Assembly (NCBI RefSeq): GCF_003122215.1
Contig: NZ_QEYD01000014.1
Location: 1-64,000 of the forward strand
DNA: 64,000 bases
Origin: Pararhodobacter marinus
Lineage (GTDB): Bacteria > Pseudomonadota > Alphaproteobacteria > Rhodobacterales > Rhodobacteraceae
Reading direction: 5' to 3'
Shown here: piece by piece, positions 53,689-62,895 of the stretch
Layout: each line of letters starts with the position of its first letter
Position numbering within the stretch: position 1 is the stretch's first letter
Notes under the pieces: model-generated
Databases searched by the model: none
The model's input: only the letters and a program-made list of their open reading frames with translations
Told to the model about the DNA's origin: nothing
Made by a program: the position numbers and the translations under genes

Positions 53689-53946
53689 TCATGCATACCC
53701 CCGCCGCTTCTTCACCGCGGCAAGCTTCATCAGCGCGGTGACGGCGCGCCCTTCATCCGGATGCTGCTCGATCATCATCTGCCCGCGCGCGCCGATGCGG
53801 CCCCATTCACGTACGAGGCTCGCCCCGCCGAAGAGATCGGGCTGAATGCTCATGCGGTAAAATCGCCGCATGTTGCAGGCTGGATCGATCCGCCGCATCC
53901 GTAGCTCGGTGGGGAAGATCTCCAGTTGGCTGACGCTATCAAACAT
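53689..53946 (-). CDS. WGR-domain protein
   Basis: An 85-residue protein made almost entirely of a WGR domain: 'RRIDPACNMRRFYRMSIQPD', then 'LFGGASLVREWGRIGARGQM', with the W-G-R core. WGR domains bind nucleic acids, as in PARP enzymes and MolR-type proteins; stand-alone versions are common on Rhodobacterales plasmids. ATG at 53946 has no clear ribosome site; ATG at 53898, just before the domain, is an alternative. Confidence 0.8.
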   Translation of the reverse strand: MFDSVSQLEIFPTELRMRRIDPACNMRRFYRMSIQPDLFGGASLVREWGRIGARGQMMIEQHPDEGRAVTALMKLAAVKKRRGYA

Positions 53947-54033
53947 GTCGCAATCCGGTCGCGGGGTTTATGCCATGATATCAGGTGGAAGCGCGTGCTT
54001 CCACCGTGATGTCCCCCGTGAGGGCAAAGGGGC

Positions 54034-54966
54034 TCACGCCCCCTTCTCGAACTTCATGACCGGGATGCCGAGCTTTTTGGCCTTGTCGGCGAGGTTCTCC
54101 TGGATGCCGGTGCCCGGGAAGACGAGAACACCCACGGGGAGCACATCCAGCATCGCGTCGTTGCGCTTGAAAGGCGCGGCCTTGGCGTGCTTGCTCCAGT
54201 CCGGCTTGAAGGCCACCTGCGTCACGCCGCGGGCCTCGGCCCATTTGGCGGCGATGAGTTCTGCGCCCTTCGGGCTTCCACCATGCAGAAGGACCATGTC
54301 GGGATGTTTGGTCCGGACCTGATCGAGCTTGCCCCAGATCAGGCGGTGATCGTTGAAGTCGGTTCCACCGGTGAGGGCGACTTTGGGGCCTGCGGGGAGC
54401 ATCACCTCGGTTTCCGCGCGGCGCTTGGCGGCGAGGAAGTCGCGGCTGTCAATGAGCGCCGCAGTCATGTGCTGGCGGTTCACCATCGAGCCGGTGCGGG
54501 GGCGCCAGGTCGATCCCGTGTGATGGACAAACTCGGTGGCGGCGTGATCGCGCATCATGTCCATGCAGTTGCGCCGTTCGATCAGCGTCAGGCCTTCGGC
54601 CGTCAGGCGCTCGAGTTCGGTGGATTTCACCTCGGAGCCGTCCTGCTCGCGCTGGAGGCGGCGCTGCGCCTGTTCGTTCTCATCGAGCGACCGCTCAATC
54701 CTCGCCGTGGCGCGGTGGAAGAGGTTGACCTGGCCCCAGAGCACCTCTTCGAGGTCGGGTTCCATGCGGGTGTCTTCCAGGCTCGCGACGAGGGCATCGA
54801 AGATGTCGGCGACGGCAACTGCAAGGCGCTGCCCATCGGGCATCGGGCGCGGATCGGGCTCGTCAAAGGGGCGGTAGCCGTAAAGCTGCAGCTCGTCGAG
54901 CGCATGGGCGGTCTGGGATGCGGTGTGGGCGGGTTCATACGCGTCGTCGTGGGTGTGGATCGTCAT
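54034..54966 (-). CDS. DUF2493/SLOG-domain protein
   Basis: A 310-residue protein with a hydrophilic helical N-terminal half and a C-terminal DUF2493 domain of the SLOG superfamily: 'KVALTGGTDFNDHRLIWGKL' (about residue 200), 'VLLHGGSPKGAELIAAKWAE' and 'PVGVLVFPGTG'. SLOG domains bind nucleotides or their derivatives; this group is common on plasmids and phages. GGAGG precedes ATG 54966. It is downstream of the Toprim gene in the same direction. Confidence 0.8.
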   Translation of the reverse strand: MTIHTHDDAYEPAHTASQTAHALDELQLYGYRPFDEPDPRPMPDGQRLAVAVADIFDALVASLEDTRMEPDLEEVLWGQVNLFHRATARIERSLDENEQAQRRLQREQDGSEVKSTELERLTAEGLTLIERRNCMDMMRDHAATEFVHHTGSTWRPRTGSMVNRQHMTAALIDSRDFLAAKRRAETEVMLPAGPKVALTGGTDFNDHRLIWGKLDQVRTKHPDMVLLHGGSPKGAELIAAKWAEARGVTQVAFKPDWSKHAKAAPFKRNDAMLDVLPVGVLVFPGTGIQENLADKAKKLGIPVMKFEKGA

Positions 54967-55031
54967 CGGTTCTTGCCTCCGGGCCTATCTCGTCCGCGCG
55001 TCATCCCGCGCGGCCTTCATGGGCTGCGAAA

Positions 55032-55187
55032 GCCGTCACGGGGGACGCCCCTTCACCCCCTTTCGGGGCCGGAACGCATGTGGAGGAGGACGGGGGGCGG
55101 CTAATTTGCTTCGCGATGCAAAGGCGGCTCTGCCGCCGGCGGAAATCAGTCGCTCCCCGTCCTTGAAGGGGCGTCCCCTTTGACGGC
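55032..55187. repeat. 24-bp inverted repeat pair flanking 108 bp
   Basis: 55032-55055 (GCCGTCAC through CCCCTTCA) and 55164-55187 are inverted copies matching at 22 of 24 positions, the inner 15 perfectly. The 54967-55331 gap around them has no gene I can support. The pair could form a large hairpin in RNA or be the ends of a small non-autonomous element. Confidence 0.5.
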
Positions 55188-55331
55188 CGCCTGCCCATCT
55201 CTTGAAGGCCGCTCGGGTGTCGGGTGGATGAGATTTACCCGGGAAGAGGCAAAAGGTGATGATCCACACCCATGACAGGACGGCAGGACCTCTACCCCCT
55301 CAGCCCCTGACCACCCTCTGCGCGATGCGGC

Positions 55332-56363
55332 TCAGCCCAACAGGCGTTGGCGATCCTCAAGCCCGATCTGCCCTGCCAGATGCTGGCGCAGCGCCTCTTT
55401 GCCGGTCGCCCGGAGATCATCGTTGAAATCCCCGAGCCGTGGTTCCAGCACCCGTACGGCAATCCCGGCATCAAGGGCTCTGGCGCGCAACCTCTCTGCC
55501 GCGCGTTGCCCGGCCGGATCGCGGTCGATCGCGATGTAGAGGCGCTGCAATCCCTCTGGCAGCAGGACGGCCCCGAGGTGACCCGACGAGAGCGCCGCCC
55601 AGACGGGAAGGCCGGGGGACGCCTCGAACAGGGACAGCATGGTCTCGATGCCCTCGCCGATCACGAGGATGTCGTCATGCGGGGTCAGCCTGACAGCATT
55701 GCCGAGGAGGTGACCCATGGCACGCCGCTGCGTTTTGACCGCCGCCTTGCCCTTGCCGTCGTGCGCCAGCCAAGTCCGATGCACACCCTGCAGGGCCCCT
55801 GCCCCATCGGTGACCGCAGCGATCAATGCTGGTCGGGGAATGCTCTTGGTCTGGCCTTCATCCCGATGCCAGCATTTCGGGTGGAAGCGAAGGGCGCTCA
55901 TCGTGCCGCCTTGGGTGATGCCCCGGGCTCGGAGGTAGGTGTCGGCAAGCGTGCCTGCGACCGGCAGCGAGGCTGCGAAGAGCCGCGCAGCCGCCGCTGG
56001 CGTGCCACCGGGGGCTTTGGCCTTCTTCGGCACTGGTGCATCCGGGAGAACCGGCTGCGGACGGCCCAGATGCGCCCGGGCCTCGGCCAGAAGATCGGGA
56101 AAGCGGGAGATCCCGGTCCTCTCGCGGATGATGTCGAGAAGATCGCCATGCTCGCCCGTGGCACCATCGGTGAACTTGCCGGCCGCGCCCGGCCCCGACG
56201 CAGGCCCGGTCAGCCGCACGAAGAGCGACCGGCCGGGATTGTTCTGCAGATCGCCAACGATCCAGTAGGATCCTTCCCGCCGCCCGGCGGGAAGGTAATG
56301 GCGACACACGCTCTCGGCACTCTCCGCCAATGCGCGGATCAGATCTTCGGTCTCGGAATACAT
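55332..56363 (-). CDS. Toprim-domain primase-like protein
   Basis: A 343-residue protein with an N-terminal part like the zinc/CHC-proximal region of plasmid primases (DUF7146-type) and a C-terminal Toprim domain. Its catalytic motifs read ILVIGEGIETMLSL (acidic residue, about 235) and LYIAIDRDPAGQRAAERL (the DxD motif, about 275). Toprim proteins make or process primers or break DNA strands. ATG at 56363 has GGAGGG upstream and lies 3 bp after the helicase stop, so it is cotranscribed with the giant helicase and could prime conjugated DNA. Confidence 0.8.
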   Translation of the reverse strand: MYSETEDLIRALAESAESVCRHYLPAGRREGSYWIVGDLQNNPGRSLFVRLTGPASGPGAAGKFTDGATGEHGDLLDIIRERTGISRFPDLLAEARAHLGRPQPVLPDAPVPKKAKAPGGTPAAAARLFAASLPVAGTLADTYLRARGITQGGTMSALRFHPKCWHRDEGQTKSIPRPALIAAVTDGAGALQGVHRTWLAHDGKGKAAVKTQRRAMGHLLGNAVRLTPHDDILVIGEGIETMLSLFEASPGLPVWAALSSGHLGAVLLPEGLQRLYIAIDRDPAGQRAAERLRARALDAGIAVRVLEPRLGDFNDDLRATGKEALRQHLAGQIGLEDRQRLLG

Positions 56364-56366
56364 GGC

Positions 56367-59300
56367 TCAGCACCCTCCGCGTGCATGTAGTCTCGTCACA
56401 GGACAACGTGCAAGCAAGCGATCCAGCACTTTGACGCCGCTCGCATCCGTCGGGCAGAACAGGCGTAGCTTCCAGCTGATGATCTCCGAGAAGAAACCGT
56501 CAGCCTTGAGCCGGTCTTTGGCGGCACCCGAAAATCCCGACAGTTCTATCCGGTTCACACCCATGACGCGGGACCGGTGCAACTCCATCCCCTCGGCCAG
56601 CCGCACGACGGTCTTGCCCTCCAGAACGAGAGCATGGACCTGCGCCGCCGTGAGCTTCGGAGCATCGGCGGCAAGTGTGGTCGCGACCCACGACGGTGAA
56701 ACGCGGCGACCGATGATGCGCTGACCGTCATCGGTCTGCAGCCGGTAGACGCGGGTTTCATCCTGGGGGAGCTGCTTCCAGATCGGCAGCAAGAGGCCCG
56801 CCACGATATGCAGGGTGGTTTCCGAGAACTCCGGCACTTCAGCCAGTTCTGCCCTCCAGGCTTCAGTGAAGGCCGCGCGGTCGGCTTCGAGCCAATGGGT
56901 GTCGTCCATGATCTTGGCCGGAACCGTGCTCGCCTCCAGCGGGCGGATCAGCCGCAGGCGGGGTTCGATGGTGCCATCGTCCAGCATCAGGCTGGTCGCG
57001 GGCACCTGCACGGCAGCCCGGCCCGAGCGGCTGTTGACCAGTAGCCGCGCCTTTGGGTCATCGAGCCAGTCGAGCGCATCCGCCAGTGACAGCGGTGTAT
57101 TGCGCTGCTTTTGCGCGATGCTCAGCAGCTGGGTTTCCGCGCCAGAGCCGGGATGGGTGTAAATCACCCGCGCATCTGTGACGCGGAAGCTCTCGGCGCG
57201 CAGCGTCTCAAGCCCGAGGTCGTAGACCCCGGCGGCGATAGCGCCCTCGATCCGTTGGTCGAGGAGTTCCTCAAAGGCCGCGAAGAGTACAGCCTGCATG
57301 TCGTTTGTGAGCGCCAGCAGGCGATTGAGGAAGGTGGTGATCGGCGGCAGGTCATCCTTCAGACCGTTGTCATCAGTCAGGCTGAGGCCGGTCGCATCCT
57401 CAAACGCCCCGAGCGAGCAGCCCGCAACATCACCGCGATAGAGGCGGCGGTAAAGCTGGCGCAGAGCGTCGCGGGCATAGGGGGACTCGAGATTGTCCTC
57501 GGGCCGGAACATCCCCTGCCCGCCGGTTTGACGCTGGCCGCGCGTGATCGCCCCGAGCGTGTCGAGGCGACGCGCGATGGTGCTGAGGAATCGTTTCTCT
57601 GCTTTCACATCGGTAGCAACGGGCCGGAACAGCGGTGGTTGCGCCTGGTTGGTGCGGTTGGTGCGGCCCAGTCCCTGAATGGCCGCATCGGCCTTCCAGC
57701 CGGGTTCGAGGAGGTAGTGAACCCGTAGCCGCTGGTTCTTGGCCCCAAGATCAGCGTGATAGCTGCGCCCCGTGCCGCCGGCATCAGAGAAGATCAGGAT
57801 GCGCTTCTGGTCATCCATGAAGGCGGCGGTTTCCGCGAGGTTGGCCGAGCCAGCCCGGCTTTCGACGACTAGGCGCGCGGCAGCGCCATCGCCCTTCCTC
57901 ACGATCCTGCGCGAGCGGCCCGTGACCTCGGCCACGAGATCGGTGCCGAAGCGCTGCACGATCTGGTCGAGCGCGCCCGGGACGGGCGGCAGTGACGCCA
58001 GCTTCTCGATCAGCGCATCGCGCCTGCGTGCTGCCTCGCGGCATTCGACCGGCTGACCATCGCGGACGACCGGTCGGGAAGACAGATTGCCCTCACTGTC
58101 GGTGAACGGCTCGTAGAGCTGCACCGGGAAGGAATGGGCGAGGTAGTCCAGCACATATTCCCTGGGAGTGATGTCGACGCGGATGTCGTTCCATTCCTCG
58201 GTCGGAATCTCCGAGAGACGGCGTTCCATCAGCGCCTCGCCGGTCGAGACGATCTGGATGACGGCCGCATGGCCTGCCGCGAGATCAGCCTCGATGCTGG
58301 AAATGAGGGTGGGGGTTTTCATGCTGGTCAACAGATGGCCGAAGAACCGTTGCTTGGCGGACTCGAAAGCCGAGCGGGCGGCGGACTTGGCCTGGCGGTT
58401 CAGCGTGCCACTGTCGCCCGTGATGTTGGCGGCCTCCATGGCCGCCGCAAGGTTGTTGTGGATGATGGCGAAGGCCCCAGCATAGGCATCATAGATGCCG
58501 TGCTGTTCAGGCGTCAGCGCATGAACCAGCATCTCGTATTCGACGCCGTCATAGGAGAGCGACCGGGCAGTATAGAGGCCAAGGGACCGCAGATCGCGGG
58601 CCAGGACCTCCATCGCGGCAACGCCGCCCGCCTCAATCGCTTGCACGAATTCCGCGCGCGTCGCGAACGGGAAATCCTCGCCGCCCCAGAGACTGAGACG
58701 CTGCGCATAGGCGAGGTTATGGACCGAGGTTGCGCCGGTGGCCGAAACATAGACCACGCGGGCATTGGGCAGCTTGTGCTGCAGGCGCAGGCCAGCCCTG
58801 CCCTGCTGCGAGGCCGTGACATCGCCGCGCTCGCCCTTGCTTCCTGCGGCATTCGCCATGGCATGGCTTTCGTCGAACAGGATCACCCCGTCGAAGTCGG
58901 CCCCCAGCCAGTCAACGATCTGATCGACGCGGGACTTTTTTGCGCCCCGCTCCTCGGAGCGCAGCGTGGCATAGGTGGTGAACAAAATGCCCTCGGTCAG
59001 CGGAATGTCGCGACCTTGCGCAAAGCGCGACAGCGGCGTCACCAGCAAGCGTTCCTGCCCGAGTGCGGACCAGTCGCGCTGCGCATCCTCCAGCAGCTTG
59101 TCGCTTTTGGAGATCCAGAGCGCCTTGCGCCGACCCTGCGCCCAATTGTCGAGCACAATCCCAGCCGACTGGCGGCCCTTGCCCGCCCCGGTGCCGTCGC
59201 CAAGGAAGAAGCCGCGGCGGAAACGGACGGCGTCAGCGGCATCGTCGGGCGCGGCCGAGACCATGTCGCCGGTCTCATCGACGGTCCAAGACCCCGCGAG

Positions 59301-60746
59301 ATAAGCGCCATGCGCCTCGCCCGCGTAGATCACAGTCTCAAGCTGCGCGTCGGACAGAAGGCCATCGCGCAGAATGGTCGCTGGCAGCGTCGGGCGGTAG
59401 CTGGGTTTCGGGGGCGCGACCGAAGCCATGGCCGCAGATTGCACAAGCTTGGTCGGGTGCGGTTCCGCTCCGGGAATGTCGATCGCCTGCAGACGGAAGG
59501 TCTCATAAATAGCATCCGACAGGCGCGCGCTGGCCCCGTCCTCGGTTGCATCGCGCAGGGTATAGGCAAGGTCTGCGGCCTCGATCTGCGGAGCGGTGTT
59601 GGTGGCGGGTATTGCTGGCGTGGTGCGCGATGTTCTGATCGCCTTGCGCGTGGTGCGGGCAGGATTTCCCGGGAAGGGGGAAGTGGGGCCCTGCCCGGCT
59701 GGTGCGACCTGCGCCAGTTCGAGGCGCGGGGGGACATGGGTAGTGATCAGCGACAGCAGGCTGGCGACATCAGGAGATATCGGGCGCGCCAGATCGGCTG
59801 TGATGCCGCCCGCATCGCCACCGCGGCATTTGTCGAAGACCGAAATCCGCGTCTCGAAGCTGGTGCCGTGCTTGGCGAAGGCGGCACCGGACACCGCACC
59901 CGTAAAGACCAGATGCGCGGTCTCGGTCAGGCGCCCGAAGGTCTCAGCCCAGGCGGGCGCATCGGGCGCGAAGCCCGCACCGGTGATGGCGACCAACCGC
60001 CCGCCGGGGGCCAGACGCGCAAGCGCCGAGCGCAGATGCCGCGCTGTCGCCTCGGTGCTGCGGGCATCGACATTGGCCACCGCCGAGAACGGCGGGTTCA
60101 TCAGGATCACGCTCGGGCGCAACCCTGCGTCCAGATGATCGTCGATCTGGGCTGCGTCAAAGCCCGTGACAGGCCGGCCCGGAAAAAGGCGACGGAGGAG
60201 ATCAGCGCGGGTGTCGGCAAGCTCGTTCAGCGCGAGGCTGCCGCCCGCGATTTCTACGAGGACCGCCAGAAGGCCCGTCCCAGCCGATGGCTCCAGCACC
60301 AAATCGCGCGCGGTGATCTGTGCTGCAGCCTTTGCGGCCAGCCCCATGGGCAGCGGCGTCGAGAACTGCTGGAACCGCTCCATCTCTTCAGACCGCCGCG
60401 TATGGGTCGGCAAAAGGCCGGACACCTTGGCAAGGATCGGCAGCAAGGCGGCGGGCGAACCGGCACGTGCCAGTAGCGCACGGCCGAACTTCCGCAGGAA
60501 CAGGACCAGCGCTGCCTCGCCTGCTTCATAGGCCAGCTTCCAGTCCCAGGCGCCGGTCGCGTCAGAGCCGCCAAAGGCGCGCTCCATCTCAAGGCGCAGG
60601 CGCAGCGCGTCGATCTGGAAACCTTGCACCAGATCAGTCTGCAGCGCTTTGGCCACGCTCAAGATCGCAGCGGCCGTATCGAGGGACGGGATGGGGACAA
60701 CAGACGCAAGGGCGCGCTCGGTCGCAAAATGGGCGAGATGGGTCAT
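56367..60746 (-). CDS. Methyltransferase plus strawberry-notch helicase fusion
   Basis: A 1459-residue protein. The N-terminal third has a Rossmann methyltransferase with cofactor motif EPSAGTG (152-158) and N6-adenine-type motif NPPF (217-220). The remainder is a strawberry-notch (SNO) SF2 helicase: GDGTGAGKG at 516-524 as the nucleotide-binding loop, DESHAMAN at about 625, and conserved C-terminal SNO segments (GLGRTNRTNQAQPPLF). Such proteins are hallmark genes of Rhodobacterales ICEs and plasmids; an anti-restriction or DNA-maintenance role is inferred, not proved. GGAG precedes the ATG. Confidence 0.87.
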   Translation of the reverse strand: MTHLAHFATERALASVVPIPSLDTAAAILSVAKALQTDLVQGFQIDALRLRLEMERAFGGSDATGAWDWKLAYEAGEAALVLFLRKFGRALLARAGSPAALLPILAKVSGLLPTHTRRSEEMERFQQFSTPLPMGLAAKAAAQITARDLVLEPSAGTGLLAVLVEIAGGSLALNELADTRADLLRRLFPGRPVTGFDAAQIDDHLDAGLRPSVILMNPPFSAVANVDARSTEATARHLRSALARLAPGGRLVAITGAGFAPDAPAWAETFGRLTETAHLVFTGAVSGAAFAKHGTSFETRISVFDKCRGGDAGGITADLARPISPDVASLLSLITTHVPPRLELAQVAPAGQGPTSPFPGNPARTTRKAIRTSRTTPAIPATNTAPQIEAADLAYTLRDATEDGASARLSDAIYETFRLQAIDIPGAEPHPTKLVQSAAMASVAPPKPSYRPTLPATILRDGLLSDAQLETVIYAGEAHGAYLAGSWTVDETGDMVSAAPDDAADAVRFRRGFFLGDGTGAGKGRQSAGIVLDNWAQGRRKALWISKSDKLLEDAQRDWSALGQERLLVTPLSRFAQGRDIPLTEGILFTTYATLRSEERGAKKSRVDQIVDWLGADFDGVILFDESHAMANAAGSKGERGDVTASQQGRAGLRLQHKLPNARVVYVSATGATSVHNLAYAQRLSLWGGEDFPFATRAEFVQAIEAGGVAAMEVLARDLRSLGLYTARSLSYDGVEYEMLVHALTPEQHGIYDAYAGAFAIIHNNLAAAMEAANITGDSGTLNRQAKSAARSAFESAKQRFFGHLLTSMKTPTLISSIEADLAAGHAAVIQIVSTGEALMERRLSEIPTEEWNDIRVDITPREYVLDYLAHSFPVQLYEPFTDSEGNLSSRPVVRDGQPVECREAARRRDALIEKLASLPPVPGALDQIVQRFGTDLVAEVTGRSRRIVRKGDGAAARLVVESRAGSANLAETAAFMDDQKRILIFSDAGGTGRSYHADLGAKNQRLRVHYLLEPGWKADAAIQGLGRTNRTNQAQPPLFRPVATDVKAEKRFLSTIARRLDTLGAITRGQRQTGGQGMFRPEDNLESPYARDALRQLYRRLYRGDVAGCSLGAFEDATGLSLTDDNGLKDDLPPITTFLNRLLALTNDMQAVLFAAFEELLDQRIEGAIAAGVYDLGLETLRAESFRVTDARVIYTHPGSGAETQLLSIAQKQRNTPLSLADALDWLDDPKARLLVNSRSGRAAVQVPATSLMLDDGTIEPRLRLIRPLEASTVPAKIMDDTHWLEADRAAFTEAWRAELAEVPEFSETTLHIVAGLLLPIWKQLPQDETRVYRLQTDDGQRIIGRRVSPSWVATTLAADAPKLTAAQVHALVLEGKTVVRLAEGMELHRSRVMGVNRIELSGFSGAAKDRLKADGFFSEIISWKLRLFCPTDASGVKVLDRLLARCPVTRLHARGGC

Positions 60747-60864
60747 CGGGAAACTCCGGAATGAGGAACAGGGTCAGGCCCGGACACCCTCTTTCGGGCA
60801 CCCTCAGGCCTGACCTTCCCCGGCCCTCCTCTTCCTCTCAAACCCCATGATTTCCGCAGGCGGC

Positions 60865-60893
60865 TTGCTTTTGTTCCTGTTATGTTCTATTTT
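60865..60893 (+). promoter_or_regulatory. SOS-box promoter (GTTC-N7-GTTC inside a sigma-70 promoter)
   Basis: TTGCTT (60865-60870) and TATTTT (60888-60893) are spaced exactly 17 bp. Between them lies GTTC-N7-GTTC at 60873-60887, the LexA recognition form known for alphaproteobacteria. LexA bound here would block polymerase, so the small gene at 60922 should rise after DNA damage. The divergent helicase gene starts about 127 bp away on the other side. Confidence 0.65.
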
Positions 60894-60921
60894 GAACCCA
60901 AGCTATGAAGGGAGATCCCCG

Positions 60922-61215
60922 ATGGAAAGCACCACTTACGCCCTGCCCGCGACGCCCAAGCAGATCGCCTATGCGCGCGCGCTGGCCCTGCGCAACCAGA
61001 CGCTTCTGCCCTGGGAGGTTCAGCAAGATCGGCGCTCCTTGAGCGCCTGGATCGACGCACAAGCCAAGCTGAACCCGGGCGCGCAGGACAGCCGCCCAAC
61101 GTCAAAGCAGGTCGCCTTCGCCGAGCGTCTCGCCCGGATCAAACGCCGCGCCGTGCCGGATGAGTGTTTCCGCGACAAGGGGCTGATGTCGAAGTGGATC
61201 GACGGGAACAAGTGA
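60922..61215 (+). CDS. Small two-repeat protein, probably SOS-regulated
   Basis: A 97-residue protein built of two related halves: 'TPKQIAYARALALRNQTLLP' with a following SLSAWIDAQ, and 'TSKQVAFAERLARIKRRAVP' with a following LMSKWIDGN. Each half is a helical T-x-K-Q-x-x-(Y/F)-A motif of the sort found in DUF3072-like and plasmid maintenance proteins. ATG at 60922 has GAAGGGAG ahead. Control by the promoter with the LexA-type box suggests a DNA-damage-related task. Confidence 0.7.
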   Translation: MESTTYALPATPKQIAYARALALRNQTLLPWEVQQDRRSLSAWIDAQAKLNPGAQDSRPTSKQVAFAERLARIKRRAVPDECFRDKGLMSKWIDGNK

Positions 61216-61229
61216 GGACGGCACCGGCT

Positions 61230-61249
61230 AGCTCCGGCCTTCCGGAGCT
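61230..61249 (+). terminator. Intrinsic terminator candidate after the two-repeat gene
   Basis: AGCTCCGG (61230-61237) and CCGGAGCT (61242-61249) form a perfect 8-bp stem with a CCTT loop 15 bp beyond the stop codon. The following TCTG is not a strong T tract. Confidence 0.5.
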
Positions 61250-61737
61250 TCTGCCATACCGTGGCTTGGCAAACCTAGCGTAGTTGCCAACCTATAGATT
61301 GGCAGATTTGCCCTTGGAACATCAGCCTCGGTCAAGCTCCTGTCCGAAGAACCAAGGTCTGGTCGCGGCGGCAGACCGGGACGTACACCGCTGAGACCTT
61401 CGGCAACCGCTGCAAGTCGTTGCCGTCTTTCGACCCAGCGTCTTCAGATCTCCCTTCACGTGGGGCTAGTCCATCAATTCTTTGGAAATGGTGATATTGG
61501 AGCGTCCATAACGCTGGAAAAGCAACCTCATCGAAGAAAACTATAGTGGTCTATTGGGGCAGAGACGTCGCCTTCCTCAGCGCGTCTATAGGAAGCCCAG
61601 AAGACCGGCGGACTCAGTCCAAAGCCTCAAAGAACAACTGATGGTCACACGGCTTCAAATGCGTGACGTCCGGCCTGTTGCCGTTTGCCGGTTTCATGTC
61701 TTCGCCCCCCCAAAAAAAGCGCATGCGCCATGACTCG
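61250..61737. other. Long non-coding stretch with one hairpin
   Basis: About 490 bp without a gene I can support. It includes a perfect TGCCAA-N8-TTGGCA inverted repeat (61285-61304). A 27-codon minus-strand frame (starting near 61700 after a G-rich run) could be a tiny gene but has no other support. The toxin gene ends at the right edge. Confidence 0.4.
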
Positions 61738-62439
61738 TCAGGCGACAGCCGCGATCGAGTAGTGCGGCGTCCCATCCCAAACAAGATCCCAGGACGCACC
61801 AGGTCGGACATTCTGGATGGCGTGGGGCTCGAAGCAGACGAGGCAATTCCCGCCCGGCGCGGGAGCCCGGACCGAGGGGTAAATCAGGCCCTTGGATCCG
61901 CCCCGACGCAAGTGCTGGGCCAGGCTTTGGCCCTCGGGATACCCGACAGCCGGATCCGGATGCAGCGCTGGATGACCTGCCTCATCGGTCATGTCGTCGA
62001 AGACGCCGATGAAGTCGGCCAGCAATTCCACATAGCGGGCGCCGTCATGGAAGCTGCCGGTAAAGCCGAGTTCGCGCGTGCGGTGCCAGGCCACTTCGCT
62101 GACGGACACCATCACATCCCATGCGCAATACCACGCGCCGCGCTCCTCGGTGTTGAAGCGGTTTCCGCCGGCGCAAGTGTAGGTGAAGGCCGCGTTGACA
62201 TGACTGTCGCCATAGATGCGCAAATCGCGGCTGCGGCGCTGCCAGGCCAGCTCGCGCGGGTCCAGATGGGGATTGCGGCCACGTTCCGCCAGAAGACGGC
62301 CGCTGGTCATGCCCTCGATCTCCGCCAGAATCTCCATCTCGTCATCGGTATCGACGAGACCCCGCAAGGACGGTGGTTTGTGGTAAGTGGCGGGCAGCAG
62401 ACGAACGAGACCGCGATCAGAAATCTCGGTCTGCTTCAT
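61738..62439 (-). CDS. RES-domain toxin (NAD+-depleting family)
   Basis: A 233-residue RES-domain protein, the toxin of XRE-RES modules; studied relatives degrade NAD+ by phosphorolysis or hydrolysis. The fold signature includes RIYGDSHVNAAFTYTCAGGN followed by RFNTEERGAWYCAW, with conserved arginine, tyrosine and glutamate positions. A C-terminal part PGASWDLVWDGTPHYSIAA ends it. Its start overlaps the antitoxin stop (ATGA), so it is translated after its antidote. Confidence 0.82.
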   Translation of the reverse strand: MKQTEISDRGLVRLLPATYHKPPSLRGLVDTDDEMEILAEIEGMTSGRLLAERGRNPHLDPRELAWQRRSRDLRIYGDSHVNAAFTYTCAGGNRFNTEERGAWYCAWDVMVSVSEVAWHRTRELGFTGSFHDGARYVELLADFIGVFDDMTDEAGHPALHPDPAVGYPEGQSLAQHLRRGGSKGLIYPSVRAPAPGGNCLVCFEPHAIQNVRPGASWDLVWDGTPHYSIAAVA

Positions 62440-62825
62440 GCCCCACCACGCAGCGCATCGAGATAGGTCCGAACCGCGAGAATTTGCGGCAAGCCCCCGT
62501 CGATGGCGGTGTCAACCGGACGGCTGCCCCCGAACAGCGGGCCGGTGTTCGGTCGGGTGAACCAGCTTCGCGCGAGCGGCTCGGAGAAATAGAGTTCGAG
62601 CGATTTGTAGATGCCGATCACCGCACTGAGCCGCAGCAGTTGATCCTTGGTCAATTCGCCCGCAAAATCCGGCTTCTTGGCCCGCTTCCACGTGCTCACC
62701 GTCATGTCGGCAAGGCTAGCCGCTTCGCTCAGGTTGAGGCCCCAGGCATCGGCCACGCGCGCATAGGCCTTCAACGCGACGGCGTTGATCTGTGCGGGTT
62801 CCCTGATTTTCTCAGCAACGTACAT
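62436..62825 (-). CDS. XRE/DUF2384-type antitoxin
   Basis: A 129-residue antitoxin of the Xre/MbcA/ParS type: N-terminal helix-turn-helix (LNLSEAASLADMTVSTWKRA, about 30-50), then the DUF2384 toxin-binding domain (ELTKDQLLRLSAVIGIYKSL) and the C-terminal 'ARSWFTRPNTGPLFGGSRPV' that typically blocks the RES active site. ATG at 62825 follows GGAGG; a 4-residue longer start is unlikely. It should also repress the operon. Confidence 0.82.
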   Translation of the reverse strand: MYVAEKIREPAQINAVALKAYARVADAWGLNLSEAASLADMTVSTWKRAKKPDFAGELTKDQLLRLSAVIGIYKSLELYFSEPLARSWFTRPNTGPLFGGSRPVDTAIDGGLPQILAVRTYLDALRGGA

Positions 62826-62895
62826 GGCGTCCTCCATTGGCTTGAATATAGATCATATGGCCTCATTGTAAAGCTCAAATGAACCGACTGTGCTC

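Noticed and set aside
58134-60476. 780-codon plus-strand open frame opposite the strawberry-notch gene
   Set aside because: It lies entirely antisense to a gene with clear helicase and methyltransferase motifs. Long antisense frames are expected in high-GC DNA with GC-rich third positions, and no motif was seen.
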